DNA of 64,000 nt from the IMG/VR virus record IMGVR_UViG_3300046007_009543, positions 30,717 to 94,716 of that record; one strand, written 5' to 3'. Source of the DNA: a virus. The notes below the pieces were generated by a model that was not told the origin of the DNA, did no database searches, and worked only from the letters and a program-made list of their open reading frames with translations. This document shows, piece after piece, positions 34,031 through 44,100 of the stretch (position 1 is its first letter; the number at the start of each line of letters is the position of its first letter). A program made the translations under genes and the position numbers.

Positions 34031-35011
34031 TTATCTATCTATATTAATAAGTATTGTAGTATCTGTTGTAGGCGATGAAGGTAATGGTTGTGATAATTTT
34101 CCTATTGCTAATAAATTTTGATCTTCATCATATAATCCTACTGTTGTTACATATGGTGAGAATAAAGATGATGTTACATAACTATATGGTATACCTTCAG
34201 AACCTGAAATTATAGATGGATTTAAACTAAAATTAAATTCATTTTCTCTTGCTGTACATTTATATTGTGTTTCATAAATTGTTAGAGAGGATGAAAATGA
34301 ACAAGTTACGTTAGATGATGTTATAAAATTTTCAATTACTATACTATCAGATAATCCATAAACAGAAGAACCAAATATTCCAGTTCCATAAGTATCAGCT
34401 AATGGCATTGAATCACTAGTTAATACAGCAATCCCATGAGAATAAAATATTTGACCACAAATTTGTTGAGTAGAAGAAAATATTAAATTTCCTTCTCCAT
34501 CATCATTAATCGAACCACTGTCTGCACTCCATCTAAATGAACCAGGTTGTATATAATTTCCAAATAATTTTGCTGGAATTGATAAAACACCAATATATAA
34601 ATTAGGTGCTGTAGGAAGATAATGTTCAAAAGTTAAAGTTGTTTGAGGATAATTAAAATATCTACCTGCAGAAGATGTAGGACCTACTAAAACATCTCCT
34701 TCTGAGTTTGCTCCAGGTATTAAACTTGCTGTTGTTACTGGAGATCCTAAACTTGCTGTTGAATTTAAAAAATTTGAGTAATACAGTTCTTTAATAGAAC
34801 TATAAACTAATCTTTGGTATTGAGTAGATATTTGTCCTGTTGTTGGATCGCTTAGTGGATTAAATAAAGAACCTGTATTTAAACCTAAAAATCTATCAAT
34901 ACCAACATTAGAACCTGTGAATGAAGCAGCACCATTAAAAGTAAATGATTTATTTACCTCGAATGGAGAAACAATTATATCAGATGCTTGAAATTGTTTG
35001 TATACGCTCAT
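34031..35011 (-). CDS. Tail/baseplate-associated structural protein, paralogue 1
   Basis: A 326-residue Ser/Thr/Gly-rich beta protein beginning MSVYKQFQASDIIVSPFEVN. Its last 70 residues (NEFNFSLNPSIISGSEG, then TTVGLYDEDQNLLAIGKLSQPL) align well with the end of the next gene's product. Proteins of this type occur in the tail region of marine T4-like phages without a firm function. It is the first of six genes running 34-37.7 kb with short gaps, all structural in composition. Confidence 0.7.
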   Translation of the reverse strand: MSVYKQFQASDIIVSPFEVNKSFTFNGAASFTGSNVGIDRFLGLNTGSLFNPLSDPTTGQISTQYQRLVYSSIKELYYSNFLNSTASLGSPVTTASLIPGANSEGDVLVGPTSSAGRYFNYPQTTLTFEHYLPTAPNLYIGVLSIPAKLFGNYIQPGSFRWSADSGSINDDGEGNLIFSSTQQICGQIFYSHGIAVLTSDSMPLADTYGTGIFGSSVYGLSDSIVIENFITSSNVTCSFSSSLTIYETQYKCTARENEFNFSLNPSIISGSEGIPYSYVTSSLFSPYVTTVGLYDEDQNLLAIGKLSQPLPSSPTTDTTILINIDR

Positions 35012-35016
35012 TCATT

Positions 35017-36063
35017 TTAAAAATCTAATTTAACACGTATAAGAGCTTCTGATGTGAAATTTTTAGATAATGGTCTTGATAATTTAGCTACAGCTAATAA
35101 CTCATTATTATTATTATATAAACCTACAGTTGTAATATATGTTTGTGGATTATTAATAAAATCACTATATATTACTTCACCTGTAGAACCTGCAATAAAA
35201 CTTGGATTTTCAGAATAATTAAATTCAGAACTTTGTGGTCTTACAAATATATAATCTGATGTAATAGTTTCTTGTGAATTAATTAAAAATGAAGCTCCTC
35301 CACTAATTGCTGTGTAAATATCTCTTAGTGGTGGTGCTATTGGAGCTACTGATGCTGTTGCAGAACCACTAAATAAAAATCCTATACCTCCGTCAGCTGG
35401 TACTGCTCTTAATGCACTCGGATTTAATAATATAGTTCCAATATCTGGTAAGAACCAACCATAAGAACCTGTTTTTGAAAATCCATCTGCTGTTGTTGCT
35501 GAACCTGTAAATCTAATACCTTGAGACCCCGACATTAATTGAAATACTCTCATTCCGCCATTCGTATAAACAACAGAACTTACATATTTACTATTATCTG
35601 TTAAAGTAACAGAACCTGAAGATGCTGCTTGTCCTTTAAGTGTTAATGCTAATGAACCTAAAAATAATGATTCTTTATATCTAGATCTATCAAAAGAAAT
35701 TGCAATAAATTCAGATGAAGTAATTGCTCCAAAAATAAAATTAGAATTTTCATCTCCTAAAACTAAATCTTGATATTGACCATAGATTGTAGAAGTTGGA
35801 GAATAACCATCTACTAAGTTATTAAAATTTAAACTACCACTTCCATTAGTATTACCATAAGCTATAGCAAATTGTACTTCAGCACCTATTTGTGTTGATG
35901 CTGTTTGAAAAATATTATAATAATAATTACCTGCTGTACTTGCTATCTGTGTAGAAGAGGTAAAAAATGTTGTTAATGAAGGTGTATTAGTAGACCACAA
36001 TGTAGCTGTAATTGAATCACTACTTACTACAATATCTGTTGGTTGAAATGCTTTAAATGCCAT
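35017..36063 (-). CDS. Tail/baseplate-associated structural protein, paralogue 2
   Basis: A 348-residue protein starting MAFKAFQPTDIVVSSDSI. The N-terminal AFQPTDIVVS and C-terminal SEFNYSENPSFIAGSTGE and TTVGLYNNNNELLAVAKLSRPL blocks are shared with the adjacent paralogue at 34031-35011. The centre is rich in Ser, Gly and Thr. Tandem duplication is the simplest reading. Confidence 0.7.
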   Translation of the reverse strand: MAFKAFQPTDIVVSSDSITATLWSTNTPSLTTFFTSSTQIASTAGNYYYNIFQTASTQIGAEVQFAIAYGNTNGSGSLNFNNLVDGYSPTSTIYGQYQDLVLGDENSNFIFGAITSSEFIAISFDRSRYKESLFLGSLALTLKGQAASSGSVTLTDNSKYVSSVVYTNGGMRVFQLMSGSQGIRFTGSATTADGFSKTGSYGWFLPDIGTILLNPSALRAVPADGGIGFLFSGSATASVAPIAPPLRDIYTAISGGASFLINSQETITSDYIFVRPQSSEFNYSENPSFIAGSTGEVIYSDFINNPQTYITTVGLYNNNNELLAVAKLSRPLSKNFTSEALIRVKLDF

Positions 36064-36073
36064 GTCTTATATT

Positions 36074-36736
36074 TTATACTTTTGTTAATTGGAATGGTAT
36101 TGTTGCTGTAGCTCCACTATCTCTACCTACAATATTTAATGTAGCTTGTAAAATTGATCCTGCATTAGCAGTAGCAGGGAATATAGCATTTACAGTAGTA
36201 CCTCTTATATTTAAAGAAGTACCTATTACTGTTTTAGATACTACAGTACCTGTTGTTTGAGTTGAAGTATTTAGTGCTTGTGCATTTGGAGTATTAATAC
36301 CAACACCCTCAAATGTAGATGTTAATCTAACATCAGAAATTGTAAATGTATAACCTGATTGTTCAGATGTATTTCCTCCAAAATAGTTTAGAGTTTCAGG
36401 TCGAATTATTTGTGATTGACCTTGTTTTAAAGGAACACTTGGAGGAATAGCTAAAATAGGTAACTTAGCTGTACCACGAGGTAATGTTGTTAATTTATAT
36501 TTCATTACTTGAGTTTCATTAGGAAAAGCTTCAAGTAAAGGCATATTAATTAATGCCTCACCATAATAAGCAGATCCTGATGGGTGATTAGGATTATACA
36601 AAGTATAATCAATTTCATCATCAGCTAAAGCAAATTGTGTTATACGAAACGAACCATCATTTTGAGCTAATAATTGACGGCCTTTAGTAGTTAAAATAGC
36701 ATCTACTGTAACTACGGTATTATTTAAATATCCCAT
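36074..36736 (-). CDS. Conserved tail structural protein
   Basis: A 220-residue protein. The N-terminal region MGYLNNTVVTVDAILTTKGR then QLLAQNDGSFRITQFALADDEIDY matches text I recall as strongly conserved in the tail region of marine T4-like phages. The C-terminal half is a beta domain. A late motif lies 15 bases upstream. Exact role unknown. Confidence 0.75.
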   Translation of the reverse strand: MGYLNNTVVTVDAILTTKGRQLLAQNDGSFRITQFALADDEIDYTLYNPNHPSGSAYYGEALINMPLLEAFPNETQVMKYKLTTLPRGTAKLPILAIPPSVPLKQGQSQIIRPETLNYFGGNTSEQSGYTFTISDVRLTSTFEGVGINTPNAQALNTSTQTTGTVVSKTVIGTSLNIRGTTVNAIFPATANAGSILQATLNIVGRDSGATATIPFQLTKV

Positions 36737-36751
36737 GTGTTTTTATTTTTA

Positions 36752-36760
36752 TTATAAATA
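36752..36760 (-). promoter_or_regulatory. Late-type promoter motif TATTTATAA
   Basis: Located 15 bases upstream of the 220-residue tail protein gene. Confidence 0.55.
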
Positions 36761-36773
36761 TATAATTTTTTAA

Positions 36774-36983
36774 TTATTTTACTTCATTTTGAAAATTTTG
36801 TTGTAAAAATTCTAAAGGGTAAAAATATGTTTTTTTATTATACGGAATTGGAGAATTAGGACTTATTGGATTTCCAATCTTAAATGGAGTTGTATTTTCT
36901 TTTGCTAAGTTAAAAATTTTTAATTCTAATTCTTGATCAGGTTGATAATTTAAAAAATCATATGTTGAAATCCAGTTAATCAT
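36774..36983 (-). CDS. Small protein in the fibre region
   Basis: A 69-residue protein. The ATG at 36983 (MINWISTYDFLNYQ) is preferred over one at 36998, which overlaps the preceding gene. It contains a Pro-rich PISPNSPIPYNKKTY stretch resembling the phage Gp-tail assembly or fibre-adapter proteins only in composition. No family recognised. Confidence 0.55.
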   Translation of the reverse strand: MINWISTYDFLNYQPDQELELKIFNLAKENTTPFKIGNPISPNSPIPYNKKTYFYPLEFLQQNFQNEVK

Positions 36984-36987
36984 ATTA

Positions 36988-37671
36988 TTAATATACATCT
37001 AAAACAAATTCAAAACCATCACCCCCCGTAATAGCTCCTATATCTACTGTACCATAAGTAGTAGAATTAAAAACTGTATTAGTAGGACTAGCATTTACAA
37101 CAACTCCTGTAAAAATAGTAGTTCCATTAATTGTTAAATCGGCAAAACTAGCAGGAAAAGGACTTCCGGGAACAAGGGTTAATTCCCAATAAGCTGTATT
37201 AATTAATGGGGTAGTTGTTGTACTAATATCAGTATTTATATTTCCTCCTCCCGGTGAGACAAATCCTGTTCCTGCATTAATATAATTATAAGTTAATGAA
37301 TTATCAAAAAACTGCAAAATAGGATTAAATTCATTAGCTGTAGGTGGTGGGGGTGGAAAAGGTGGGGGTGCGGCCACATTATTTGTTACATCTAAAATAA
37401 TTTTATAATTTGTATTATCATAGAAATAATCTAAATTTGAAAAATCACCTACACCAAAAGAAGAAGTTTGAGCAGTAAGATTATATATTCTGTCGGCTCC
37501 TGAAAATTCTCCTCTTCCCCAATTATTATCTGAAACTGTATTTGATCCATTAGGTCCTGAAAAATAAGAGAAATTTGACATTTTAAATAAACTAAGTTCT
37601 CCTGAACTATAAGTTCCATTTGCTTCTTCCCATATATCAATAAATGAAATGCTTGAACTAGGTATTGTCAT
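36988..37671 (-). CDS. Fibre-like structural protein with proline run
   Basis: A 227-residue Ser/Thr/Asn/Gly-rich protein. Residues about 100-112 are PPPFPPPPP, a polyproline hinge joining two beta domains. It overlaps the start of the S74 fibre gene by 14 bases. Probable receptor-recognition or fibre-associated protein. Confidence 0.6.
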   Translation of the reverse strand: MTIPSSSISFIDIWEEANGTYSSGELSLFKMSNFSYFSGPNGSNTVSDNNWGRGEFSGADRIYNLTAQTSSFGVGDFSNLDYFYDNTNYKIILDVTNNVAAPPPFPPPPPTANEFNPILQFFDNSLTYNYINAGTGFVSPGGGNINTDISTTTTPLINTAYWELTLVPGSPFPASFADLTINGTTIFTGVVVNASPTNTVFNSTTYGTVDIGAITGGDGFEFVLDVY

Positions 37672-38596
37672 TTTTATTGATTTTTTCTTCTAAAATTTCA
37701 ATTTTATTATTTAGTTCTTTAACTGCTTCAATTAAAACTGCTATTATTTTTTCATATTTAACAGCTTTATATCCATTATCACGAGTAACTACAATTTCAG
37801 GTAAGACTTTTTCAACTTCTTGAGCTATAATTCCTATATCTTTTCCTTTATTTTCATGAATACCTTTTTTTGGAATCCAAGTAAACTTATATCCATTAAG
37901 TTGTTGTATTATTTCTACAGGATTGGAAATAATTTTTTTATTTGTTTTTAATCTTTCATCTGATGAATAAAAAGCAATAACGTCATTAGTTGCTCGAATT
38001 AAACCTATTGTTGTTGGAGTACTTGTTCCTACACCTAAAGCACCACTTATATATGCACTACCTGTTACTCCTAAGCTACCAGTTATTTGTGCTGATCCAG
38101 TAAATGGAAATCCACTACCTCCTGATGCTAGGTTTGTTCCCACACCTGCACCACCTGCGGTGATATCTAAAAAATATCCTCGTGCAGTGCCCCCTTGCTC
38201 AAAAAATCTTAATCTATTTTGCCAAACATCGATAGTAACACCTCCTGTAATAGATGTGTTTGTAACGGCTTTACTAAGAAAGATTTCCCCTCCTTCATCT
38301 CCTGATGAATTTAGTGATCTTAGGTATTGTGCGGCAGTAACATCTCCATTTGAGTATAAAGATGATCCACTAATTGTACCATTTACTGTTACGTTTTGAT
38401 TTAATGTATTAATAAATGAAGCTGTTGATGTAAATGATGAACTTAATGCTTGAGTAGCAAATGATGCTGTTATTGCTCTTGATGATGATACAGCCCATGA
38501 AGCGGTACCATTTAAAGGTCCAATAAATGAGGTAGCACTGACTGTATTTAAAACAGCATCCGAACCTGACGTTATAATTCGCTTCCAACTAGACAT
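37658..38596 (-). CDS. Tail fibre/spike with C-terminal S74 chaperone domain
   Basis: A 312-residue protein. It starts MSSWKRIITSGSDAVL, similar to the start of the 420-residue fibre protein. Residues 30-65 are ASF/SSS repeats. The C-terminal 85 residues (SDERLKTNKKIISNPVEII, then YKFTWIPKKG, IGIIAQEVEKVLPEIV and KYEKIIAVLIEAVKEL) form an intramolecular chaperone auto-processing domain of the peptidase S74 family, which trimerises fibres and releases itself at the Ser of SDERLK. This strongly marks it as a fibre or spike. Confidence 0.88.
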   Translation of the reverse strand: MSSWKRIITSGSDAVLNTVSATSFIGPLNGTASWAVSSSRAITASFATQALSSSFTSTASFINTLNQNVTVNGTISGSSLYSNGDVTAAQYLRSLNSSGDEGGEIFLSKAVTNTSITGGVTIDVWQNRLRFFEQGGTARGYFLDITAGGAGVGTNLASGGSGFPFTGSAQITGSLGVTGSAYISGALGVGTSTPTTIGLIRATNDVIAFYSSDERLKTNKKIISNPVEIIQQLNGYKFTWIPKKGIHENKGKDIGIIAQEVEKVLPEIVVTRDNGYKAVKYEKIIAVLIEAVKELNNKIEILEEKINKNDNT

Positions 38597-38625
38597 ATTT
38601 TATTTTATTATAATTATATAATAAG

Positions 38626-38865
38626 TTAAGATTTTTTTCTTGCTGATTGCTTCATTGTCTCATTATTTACAATTTGTTGAAGACCTAACATTTTAGCTTC
38701 TTCTTCATTTTTAATAAATTGTATTATTTGTTCTAACTCTTGTTCAATTTTAATTTGAATAGAAGCACAAAATTTAGCATCTCGTCCTTGAATTGGAACA
38801 GTTTCTAAGGCTTGTCTAATAAAATTTAGTTCAGCATGGGAAAAATCGATTGAAAATATATTCAT
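38626..38865 (-). CDS. Small helical protein, paralogue A
   Basis: A 79-residue helical protein starting MNIFSIDFSHAELNFIRQAL. The pattern AELxFIxxAL...PxxGxDAxFxxxxxxKxExE is also seen in the next small protein, so the two are probably paralogues. It lies between fibre genes and could be a fibre assembly factor. Function unknown. Confidence 0.65.
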   Translation of the reverse strand: MNIFSIDFSHAELNFIRQALETVPIQGRDAKFCASIQIKIEQELEQIIQFIKNEEEAKMLGLQQIVNNETMKQSARKKS

Positions 38866-38884
38866 AACTGTTTGTTTTATTTAT

Positions 38885-39073
38885 TTATGTTTGATTTGAA
38901 TTTAAATATTGTTCTTGTAATTTAACAACTAAAGTATACAAAAACTCTATGTCTTCTCCAAGAAATGTTGTACGCTTAATCATAGAAAGTAAAATTTCTA
39001 TTTCTTTTTGATTAAGATTATTAATACCTAATTGTGGGTTTGTTTGTTTATTAAGTTTATCTAAAATCCCCAT
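38885..39073 (-). CDS. Small helical protein, paralogue B
   Basis: A 62-residue protein starting MGILDKLNKQTNPQLG. LNQKEIEILLSMIKRTTFLG, then EDIEFLYTLVVKLQEQY corresponds in spacing to the 79-residue neighbour. Marine phages often encode such LxxxExxxLLxxI...TFxGxDxE proteins near fibres. Function unknown. Confidence 0.65.
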   Translation of the reverse strand: MGILDKLNKQTNPQLGINNLNQKEIEILLSMIKRTTFLGEDIEFLYTLVVKLQEQYLNSNQT

Positions 39074-39078
39074 AATTT

Positions 39079-40341
39079 TTATGAATATATAAAAATATCT
39101 TCTGAAGTTGAATTAACCCAAATATTACCTAATCCATTTGTAACACCACCATAAATTGGAGCTGCTGTAGGATTAGATGCCGCTATTTGTGTTGTAGTTA
39201 CAAAAGCGGCTGCTGTATATGAAGGACTAGAAGCATTAAAAGATGATGTGAATCCCCAACGATTAACTGAATTTTCATAACCAAATAATTCTCCTATATT
39301 TTGAGTTGCTTGTTGAACAATAATACCACCATCTCCTGCTGAGTTTGAACCTGAAGCAAATAATACAAATCGGTCAGCAACTTCTAAATTGGTTGTTTGT
39401 TGAAATGAAGCTGTACCTTGTACTATTAAATTTCCTGTTAATACTTGATTTCCTGTTACACTTAATGTAGTACCATCAAACGTTAAATTGGCTTCACCAT
39501 TTATTGTACCAGCACCGGTTGCTGTTAATATTCTATTATCAGCATTATTAGTAACATTATTAGCTATACTTCCTACAGTTGAAGCAAATGACGCACTTGT
39601 AACAAATGATGCTGTTGTAGCAAATGAAGCAGTTGTAGCAAATGAAGATGATGTTGAGGATAAAGCTGTTGTAGCAAAAGATGAACTTAAAGCTTGAGTT
39701 GCATTTGAAGAAGTTACTGTTAAAGTATTTGTAGTAGCATTAAAAGTAAGAGCAGCAGAATCTACTCTTGGTAACTGAGCTCCTGATGTACCATCTGTAA
39801 ATACTACATAATATGGTCCTGTACCTGTTGTTGTGTCAGTAACTGTAAATCTAGAAGATGTTAATGCATTTGTAGCCCAACTTGAAGTACCAATTAATGA
39901 ACCAGTAAAACCAGTAGAAGTTATTGATGTAATACCTGTAATAGTAGTAGCTAATGTTAAACTATCTGTACCTTCAACTGCTAAATTAGTACCTGCTAAA
40001 TCAGTTAATAAATTACCATAGGTAATAAATTTACTAGCACCATCACTAATAAAAAATTGATCAGTAGATGCTAAATCTGTTTTAGCAACTATAGGAAAAT
40101 TAGCAGCTACACCACTTAATCCAGAACCATCACCAAAATAAGAACCACTAAATGAACCGGATATTGAAACCCCTGTTGCTCCTGTTGTAGCTAGTATACT
40201 TCCTGTTCCATTGATGGTTCTAACAGATAAATTATTAGAACCTCCACCAATTACTACACTACCTGATGTTAAATTATCTACTTGAAGTGCTGCTAAATTA
40301 GCTGTACTTCCCGAGGTTATTACTTTTTTCCAAGTTGCCAT
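39079..40341 (-). CDS. Tail fibre protein with ASF repeats
   Basis: A 420-residue fibre protein starting MATWKKVITSGSTANLAALQ. Residues about 215-260 are tandem SFATTASFAT-type repeats that predict a triple beta-helix-like shaft; the underlying DNA at about 39560-39690 is repetitive. The C-terminus (SNPTAAPIYGGVTNGLGNI) is short and lacks an S74 domain. It shares its N-terminal attachment segment with the 312-residue fibre, so both may bind the same baseplate partner. Confidence 0.75.
   Translation of the reverse strand: MATWKKVITSGSTANLAALQVDNLTSGSVVIGGGSNNLSVRTINGTGSILATTGATGVSISGSFSGSYFGDGSGLSGVAANFPIVAKTDLASTDQFFISDGASKFITYGNLLTDLAGTNLAVEGTDSLTLATTITGITSITSTGFTGSLIGTSSWATNALTSSRFTVTDTTTGTGPYYVVFTDGTSGAQLPRVDSAALTFNATTNTLTVTSSNATQALSSSFATTALSSTSSSFATTASFATTASFVTSASFASTVGSIANNVTNNADNRILTATGAGTINGEANLTFDGTTLSVTGNQVLTGNLIVQGTASFQQTTNLEVADRFVLFASGSNSAGDGGIIVQQATQNIGELFGYENSVNRWGFTSSFNASSPSYTAAAFVTTTQIAASNPTAAPIYGGVTNGLGNIWVNSTSEDIFIYS
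39560..39690 (-). repeat. Imperfect tandem repeats in the fibre shaft
   Basis: Repeats of about 21-24 bases with the core GTAGCAAATGAAG-like sequence on the plus strand encode alternating SFATTASF units. They could mediate recombination that alters shaft length. Confidence 0.55.
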
Positions 40342-40361
40342 TTTATTTTATTTTATTTTAT

Positions 40362-40370
40362 TTATAAATA
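40362..40370 (-). promoter_or_regulatory. Late-type promoter motif before the fibre gene
   Basis: Coding-strand TATTTATAA followed by a short direct repeat of AAAATA units and the ATG at 40341. Confidence 0.55.
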
Positions 40371-40386
40371 TATGAAGAATTTAAGA

Positions 40387-41121
40387 TTAATCAAGACCTA
40401 CGAAAAAAGAACCAGAAGTAAAATAAATTCCACCGTTTGGTGCTGAGTTTGTTAATTCTTGTGATTGAGTTGCTAATATAATTACACCACTTTGAGATAC
40501 TGTAAATAAGGGAATATTATTATTAGTAATAATAAAAATGTTAGGTCCTGTATTTACACTAGCAGAAATACTACCTGTAGTTATTCTAAAAGGATTAGAA
40601 TCTGAATTTAAAGCATAAGATGCTGTTGCTGCATATGAAGAACTTAGAGCTTGTTCAGCAAATAAAGCATAAGAAGCTGTTGATACTGAACCTGACTGTG
40701 CTACTGTTATTGGAAATGTTGTTCCGTCTCCTTTTGTAAAAGTTATTGTTGTATTAGATACAGATGCTGTTGTTATACCTTGTAAAGATAAAGAAGAGGT
40801 TATTGAAAAGGAAGATGTTAAAGCATAAGATGCGCTTGTGGGTACTAAAGTAGATAAATTTATAAAAAATGTACTTCCATCCCCTTTTATAAATGTTAAA
40901 TTAGGATTTGAAAACGATGCCGTTGATAATAATGAACCTGTATTAACAGTTATTCCTCCGCCTCCTCCACCTACAGTAATAATTAAATTATTAAATTCAC
41001 CAACAGATGCTGTTACACCTGATCCTGTAAAATTAATTAAATTAACATTAGATGTAATTAGATCATTTCCGTTAAATATCTTTAAAGGAATTAACCCAGG
41101 TACTGTATTAAACATTGGCAT
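40387..41121 (-). CDS. Fibre-like structural protein
   Basis: A 244-residue protein starting MPMFNTVPGLIPLKIFNGND. It has a run of glycines (VGGGGGGI near 72-79) and two sets of SYALTSSFSITSSL and SYAATASYAL repeats. The composition matches a short trimeric fibre. A late motif lies three bases upstream of the ATG. Confidence 0.65.
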   Translation of the reverse strand: MPMFNTVPGLIPLKIFNGNDLITSNVNLINFTGSGVTASVGEFNNLIITVGGGGGGITVNTGSLLSTASFSNPNLTFIKGDGSTFFINLSTLVPTSASYALTSSFSITSSLSLQGITTASVSNTTITFTKGDGTTFPITVAQSGSVSTASYALFAEQALSSSYAATASYALNSDSNPFRITTGSISASVNTGPNIFIITNNNIPLFTVSQSGVIILATQSQELTNSAPNGGIYFTSGSFFVGLD

Positions 41122-41124
41122 TTA

Positions 41125-41133
41125 TTATAAATA
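41125..41133 (-). promoter_or_regulatory. Late-type promoter motif TATTTATAA
   Basis: Three bases upstream of the 244-residue fibre-like gene; overlaps the region after the 1710-residue gene. Confidence 0.55.
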
Positions 41134-41149
41134 CATTAAAGCTTCAATT

Positions 41150-44100
41150 TTATTGAATTAATCCTGCTTTTCTAGCTAAATCATATGGATCAAAATTTGG
41201 ATTAAAATTTTCAGGAATTAAAAATCCTCCATCTTTATATGATGGTATAATATTAACTAGTACAAAGGTCTCATTTGGTACTCTTCTCATTATTCTAAAT
41301 GATTGATTTGAAGTTAATTGAGGATAACTATGTGCTGATGGTACTATTTGAAGACTACTTGATATTCCAGAAAGAATATCTGATGTATTAGTATCTAATA
41401 TTTGATATAAAAATCCATTATTCCATTTATAGTCTAATGAACCTGATTGAATAGGATCAGGAGAATTAGATGTTCCAAATCTAATAAAATCTCCATATTG
41501 TATAGGGAAAAGGGTATTTTCTACTGGTATTACTCCCTCACCTAACCCATTATTTGATTTATTAAATATTTTAAATAATCCAGGTGTTCCTCTAGTTGTA
41601 TAAGAAGTTACATTATTAAAATTAGTACCTGGTATGAAAAAATCTAAAAAGTTAGGGTTTGGTGAAACTGGATTATTTAATAATAATGAACTTGTAATAC
41701 TTGAACCTGAAATAAAAAATACTGATGGGAAATTATTTATTACATCAGCATTTACTGTAAATCCAGCATCTGATATAGTTCCTGATCCTGATTTAACTAC
41801 AATTGTTTCATATATAGCCCCTCCTTCTACAATAGTAACGGGGATATTAGGTTCACCAGGTGAATAAACTACTGGTAAAATATAAGCTGTTTGGTTTTTT
41901 ACAAATATATTTGATACTGTTTCTAACCATTTATTATTTCCAGTTAATGGAATAGCATTACCTTCTGTATCTACTAAATAAGTTAAATGGATGTTTCCGC
42001 CTCCTGGATAATGTGGAGATGATGTACCTCTAAAATCCCAATAAGCAAAATAGTTTACATAGTTATCTATAGCTGCTGTTTTACCATATGATGAATCTCC
42101 AATAGTATAAGTATTATATTTAGCACTTGTATTTTTAGATCCAACATAACGTGGATTAATATTTGAAGCTAAAGTATAATTTGAATCTTGTATTTGAGCA
42201 TAAGTAGCGGATTGTGACAAAATTACTTGTTGATTTACAGGTAATACACCTTGTTGTGAATAATCAACATCAAAATATTTTTCAGATAATCTATTACTAT
42301 AGACATTGTTTAAAACAGCATTATATTCAGGATATAATTCTAAATTACCGGGAAATGTTGATTGTTGATAAATGTTAGGATCATTAGGATAACCTATAGT
42401 TTGAGGATTAACAACATTAACAGTCCAATTAGTAGCAGAATTAAGTGAACCTGTTGAATCGTCTATACCAGTATTATAAAAATTATACCCAACAACATAT
42501 ATAGAACCACTTTTTAATGAAATATTATTTATATTTACATTTGTGTTTATATTTACATTACCTACCTGATTTGTAATTTCAAAATCACTACTTAAATATT
42601 TATAATTTCCATTTGTATTTTCAAAAGCATAAATATATAATATATCAGCAGAATCGCCAAAATAAAATGATCCTGTTATATAAATATTAAAATCAGCTAC
42701 AGTATTATATTTAGGACTATATTCATATGTAGAAATATTATAATAATCTATATATCTATTTAATATATTAAATGGAAAAAATGCAGGAAAAGAACTACTT
42801 ATTACAGTATTATTAGTTACACTAACATTTAAATTTTGATAATCACCTATTGTAGGATAAAATGATTGATTATTTAATAATATATTATCTGGATTTAGAC
42901 TTTGAGTAGTAACAGTTATTACAGAACCACTTAATTCTCCATCAAAAAATTCTGTTTGATATGAATCAGTAAATGGAACTATTCCTAAAGGTCCTGAGTT
43001 GCTTCCACCCCAAATTTGGGTTACAGTTGTATTATAATTACCAGGTAATATAACAGATGATGTTTGTCCATTTAAATCAGGTAATGTACCTCCATTACTT
43101 CCAGTAATTGTTCCTACTGGAATTGAACCTGTAAATAATATATTTTCTTGGTAAAAAGGAATATTAGTTGAACCACTAGCCACATTAGCTATTGATGTAG
43201 AAATTTCTGCTTGTGGTACAGGGTATTTATTTCTTTCTAGTAAATGTTGTTTAATTATAATACCTGATGCTAAACTTGCTCTAGCAGGAATCCAATCAGC
43301 TACTGTTTTAAATAATGAATTATCAAAAAACTGAATTAATCTTATATAATCCCATTCTTGATAATCTGTTAAATACTTTTTAAAATAAGAGTCTCTTAAA
43401 CCATCTAAATCAGGATATGATAAAGATGGAGATGTTTGTTGTCTAGGATCTCCTATAAATTCTCCAATATTAAAATAACCTAATTGATTATTTATATCTT
43501 CATTTATTTCGTTTTGTGGTGAAAAACCTACTTCTACATAATCAACATCTCTAGTATAACTTTGACTTATTGGTGATGATTGTTGGACTGAAATAAAAGG
43601 AGACAGTACTTTAGGATTAGGAGTATTATTTTTATTATTACTATAAGGTAAAACTATATTTTGTTGTTGTATTTTTTGAGATATTGCATTCTGAATACCT
43701 GCTGGAACTTGATCATAATAATGAATCTCAGTATTTGGAATATATTTTCCTTCTAAACTTATATAAAAATCACTATTTGATGTAAATGAAGAAGTTGATA
43801 TCCAAGAACCTGTGATTTTAGGATGAATAGAAATAGATGAAGTATATAATTCTCCTCCTAAAGATGCTCTAAAAGCTAAATATTCACTTGATTCTATTGA
43901 TGATGGATTCATTATATAATCATTAAAATAATCTTCCAATAGTGGTTGAGTATAATATCTGATTTCTTGAAATGATCCTGTAAATATTTTTAATGACGAT
44001 GAGCCAAAAGTAGATATTAAACTACTATTCCACACATTACTTCCAGTTACTGATGATGATTCTTTAAAATTTATTGAATTTGGTGATTCATTATTTTTAT

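Noticed and set aside
39079-41121. Tandem DNA repeats as a mobile or satellite element
   Set aside because: The repeats are in frame and encode regular SFATTASF units of fibre shafts, as expected for structural proteins.
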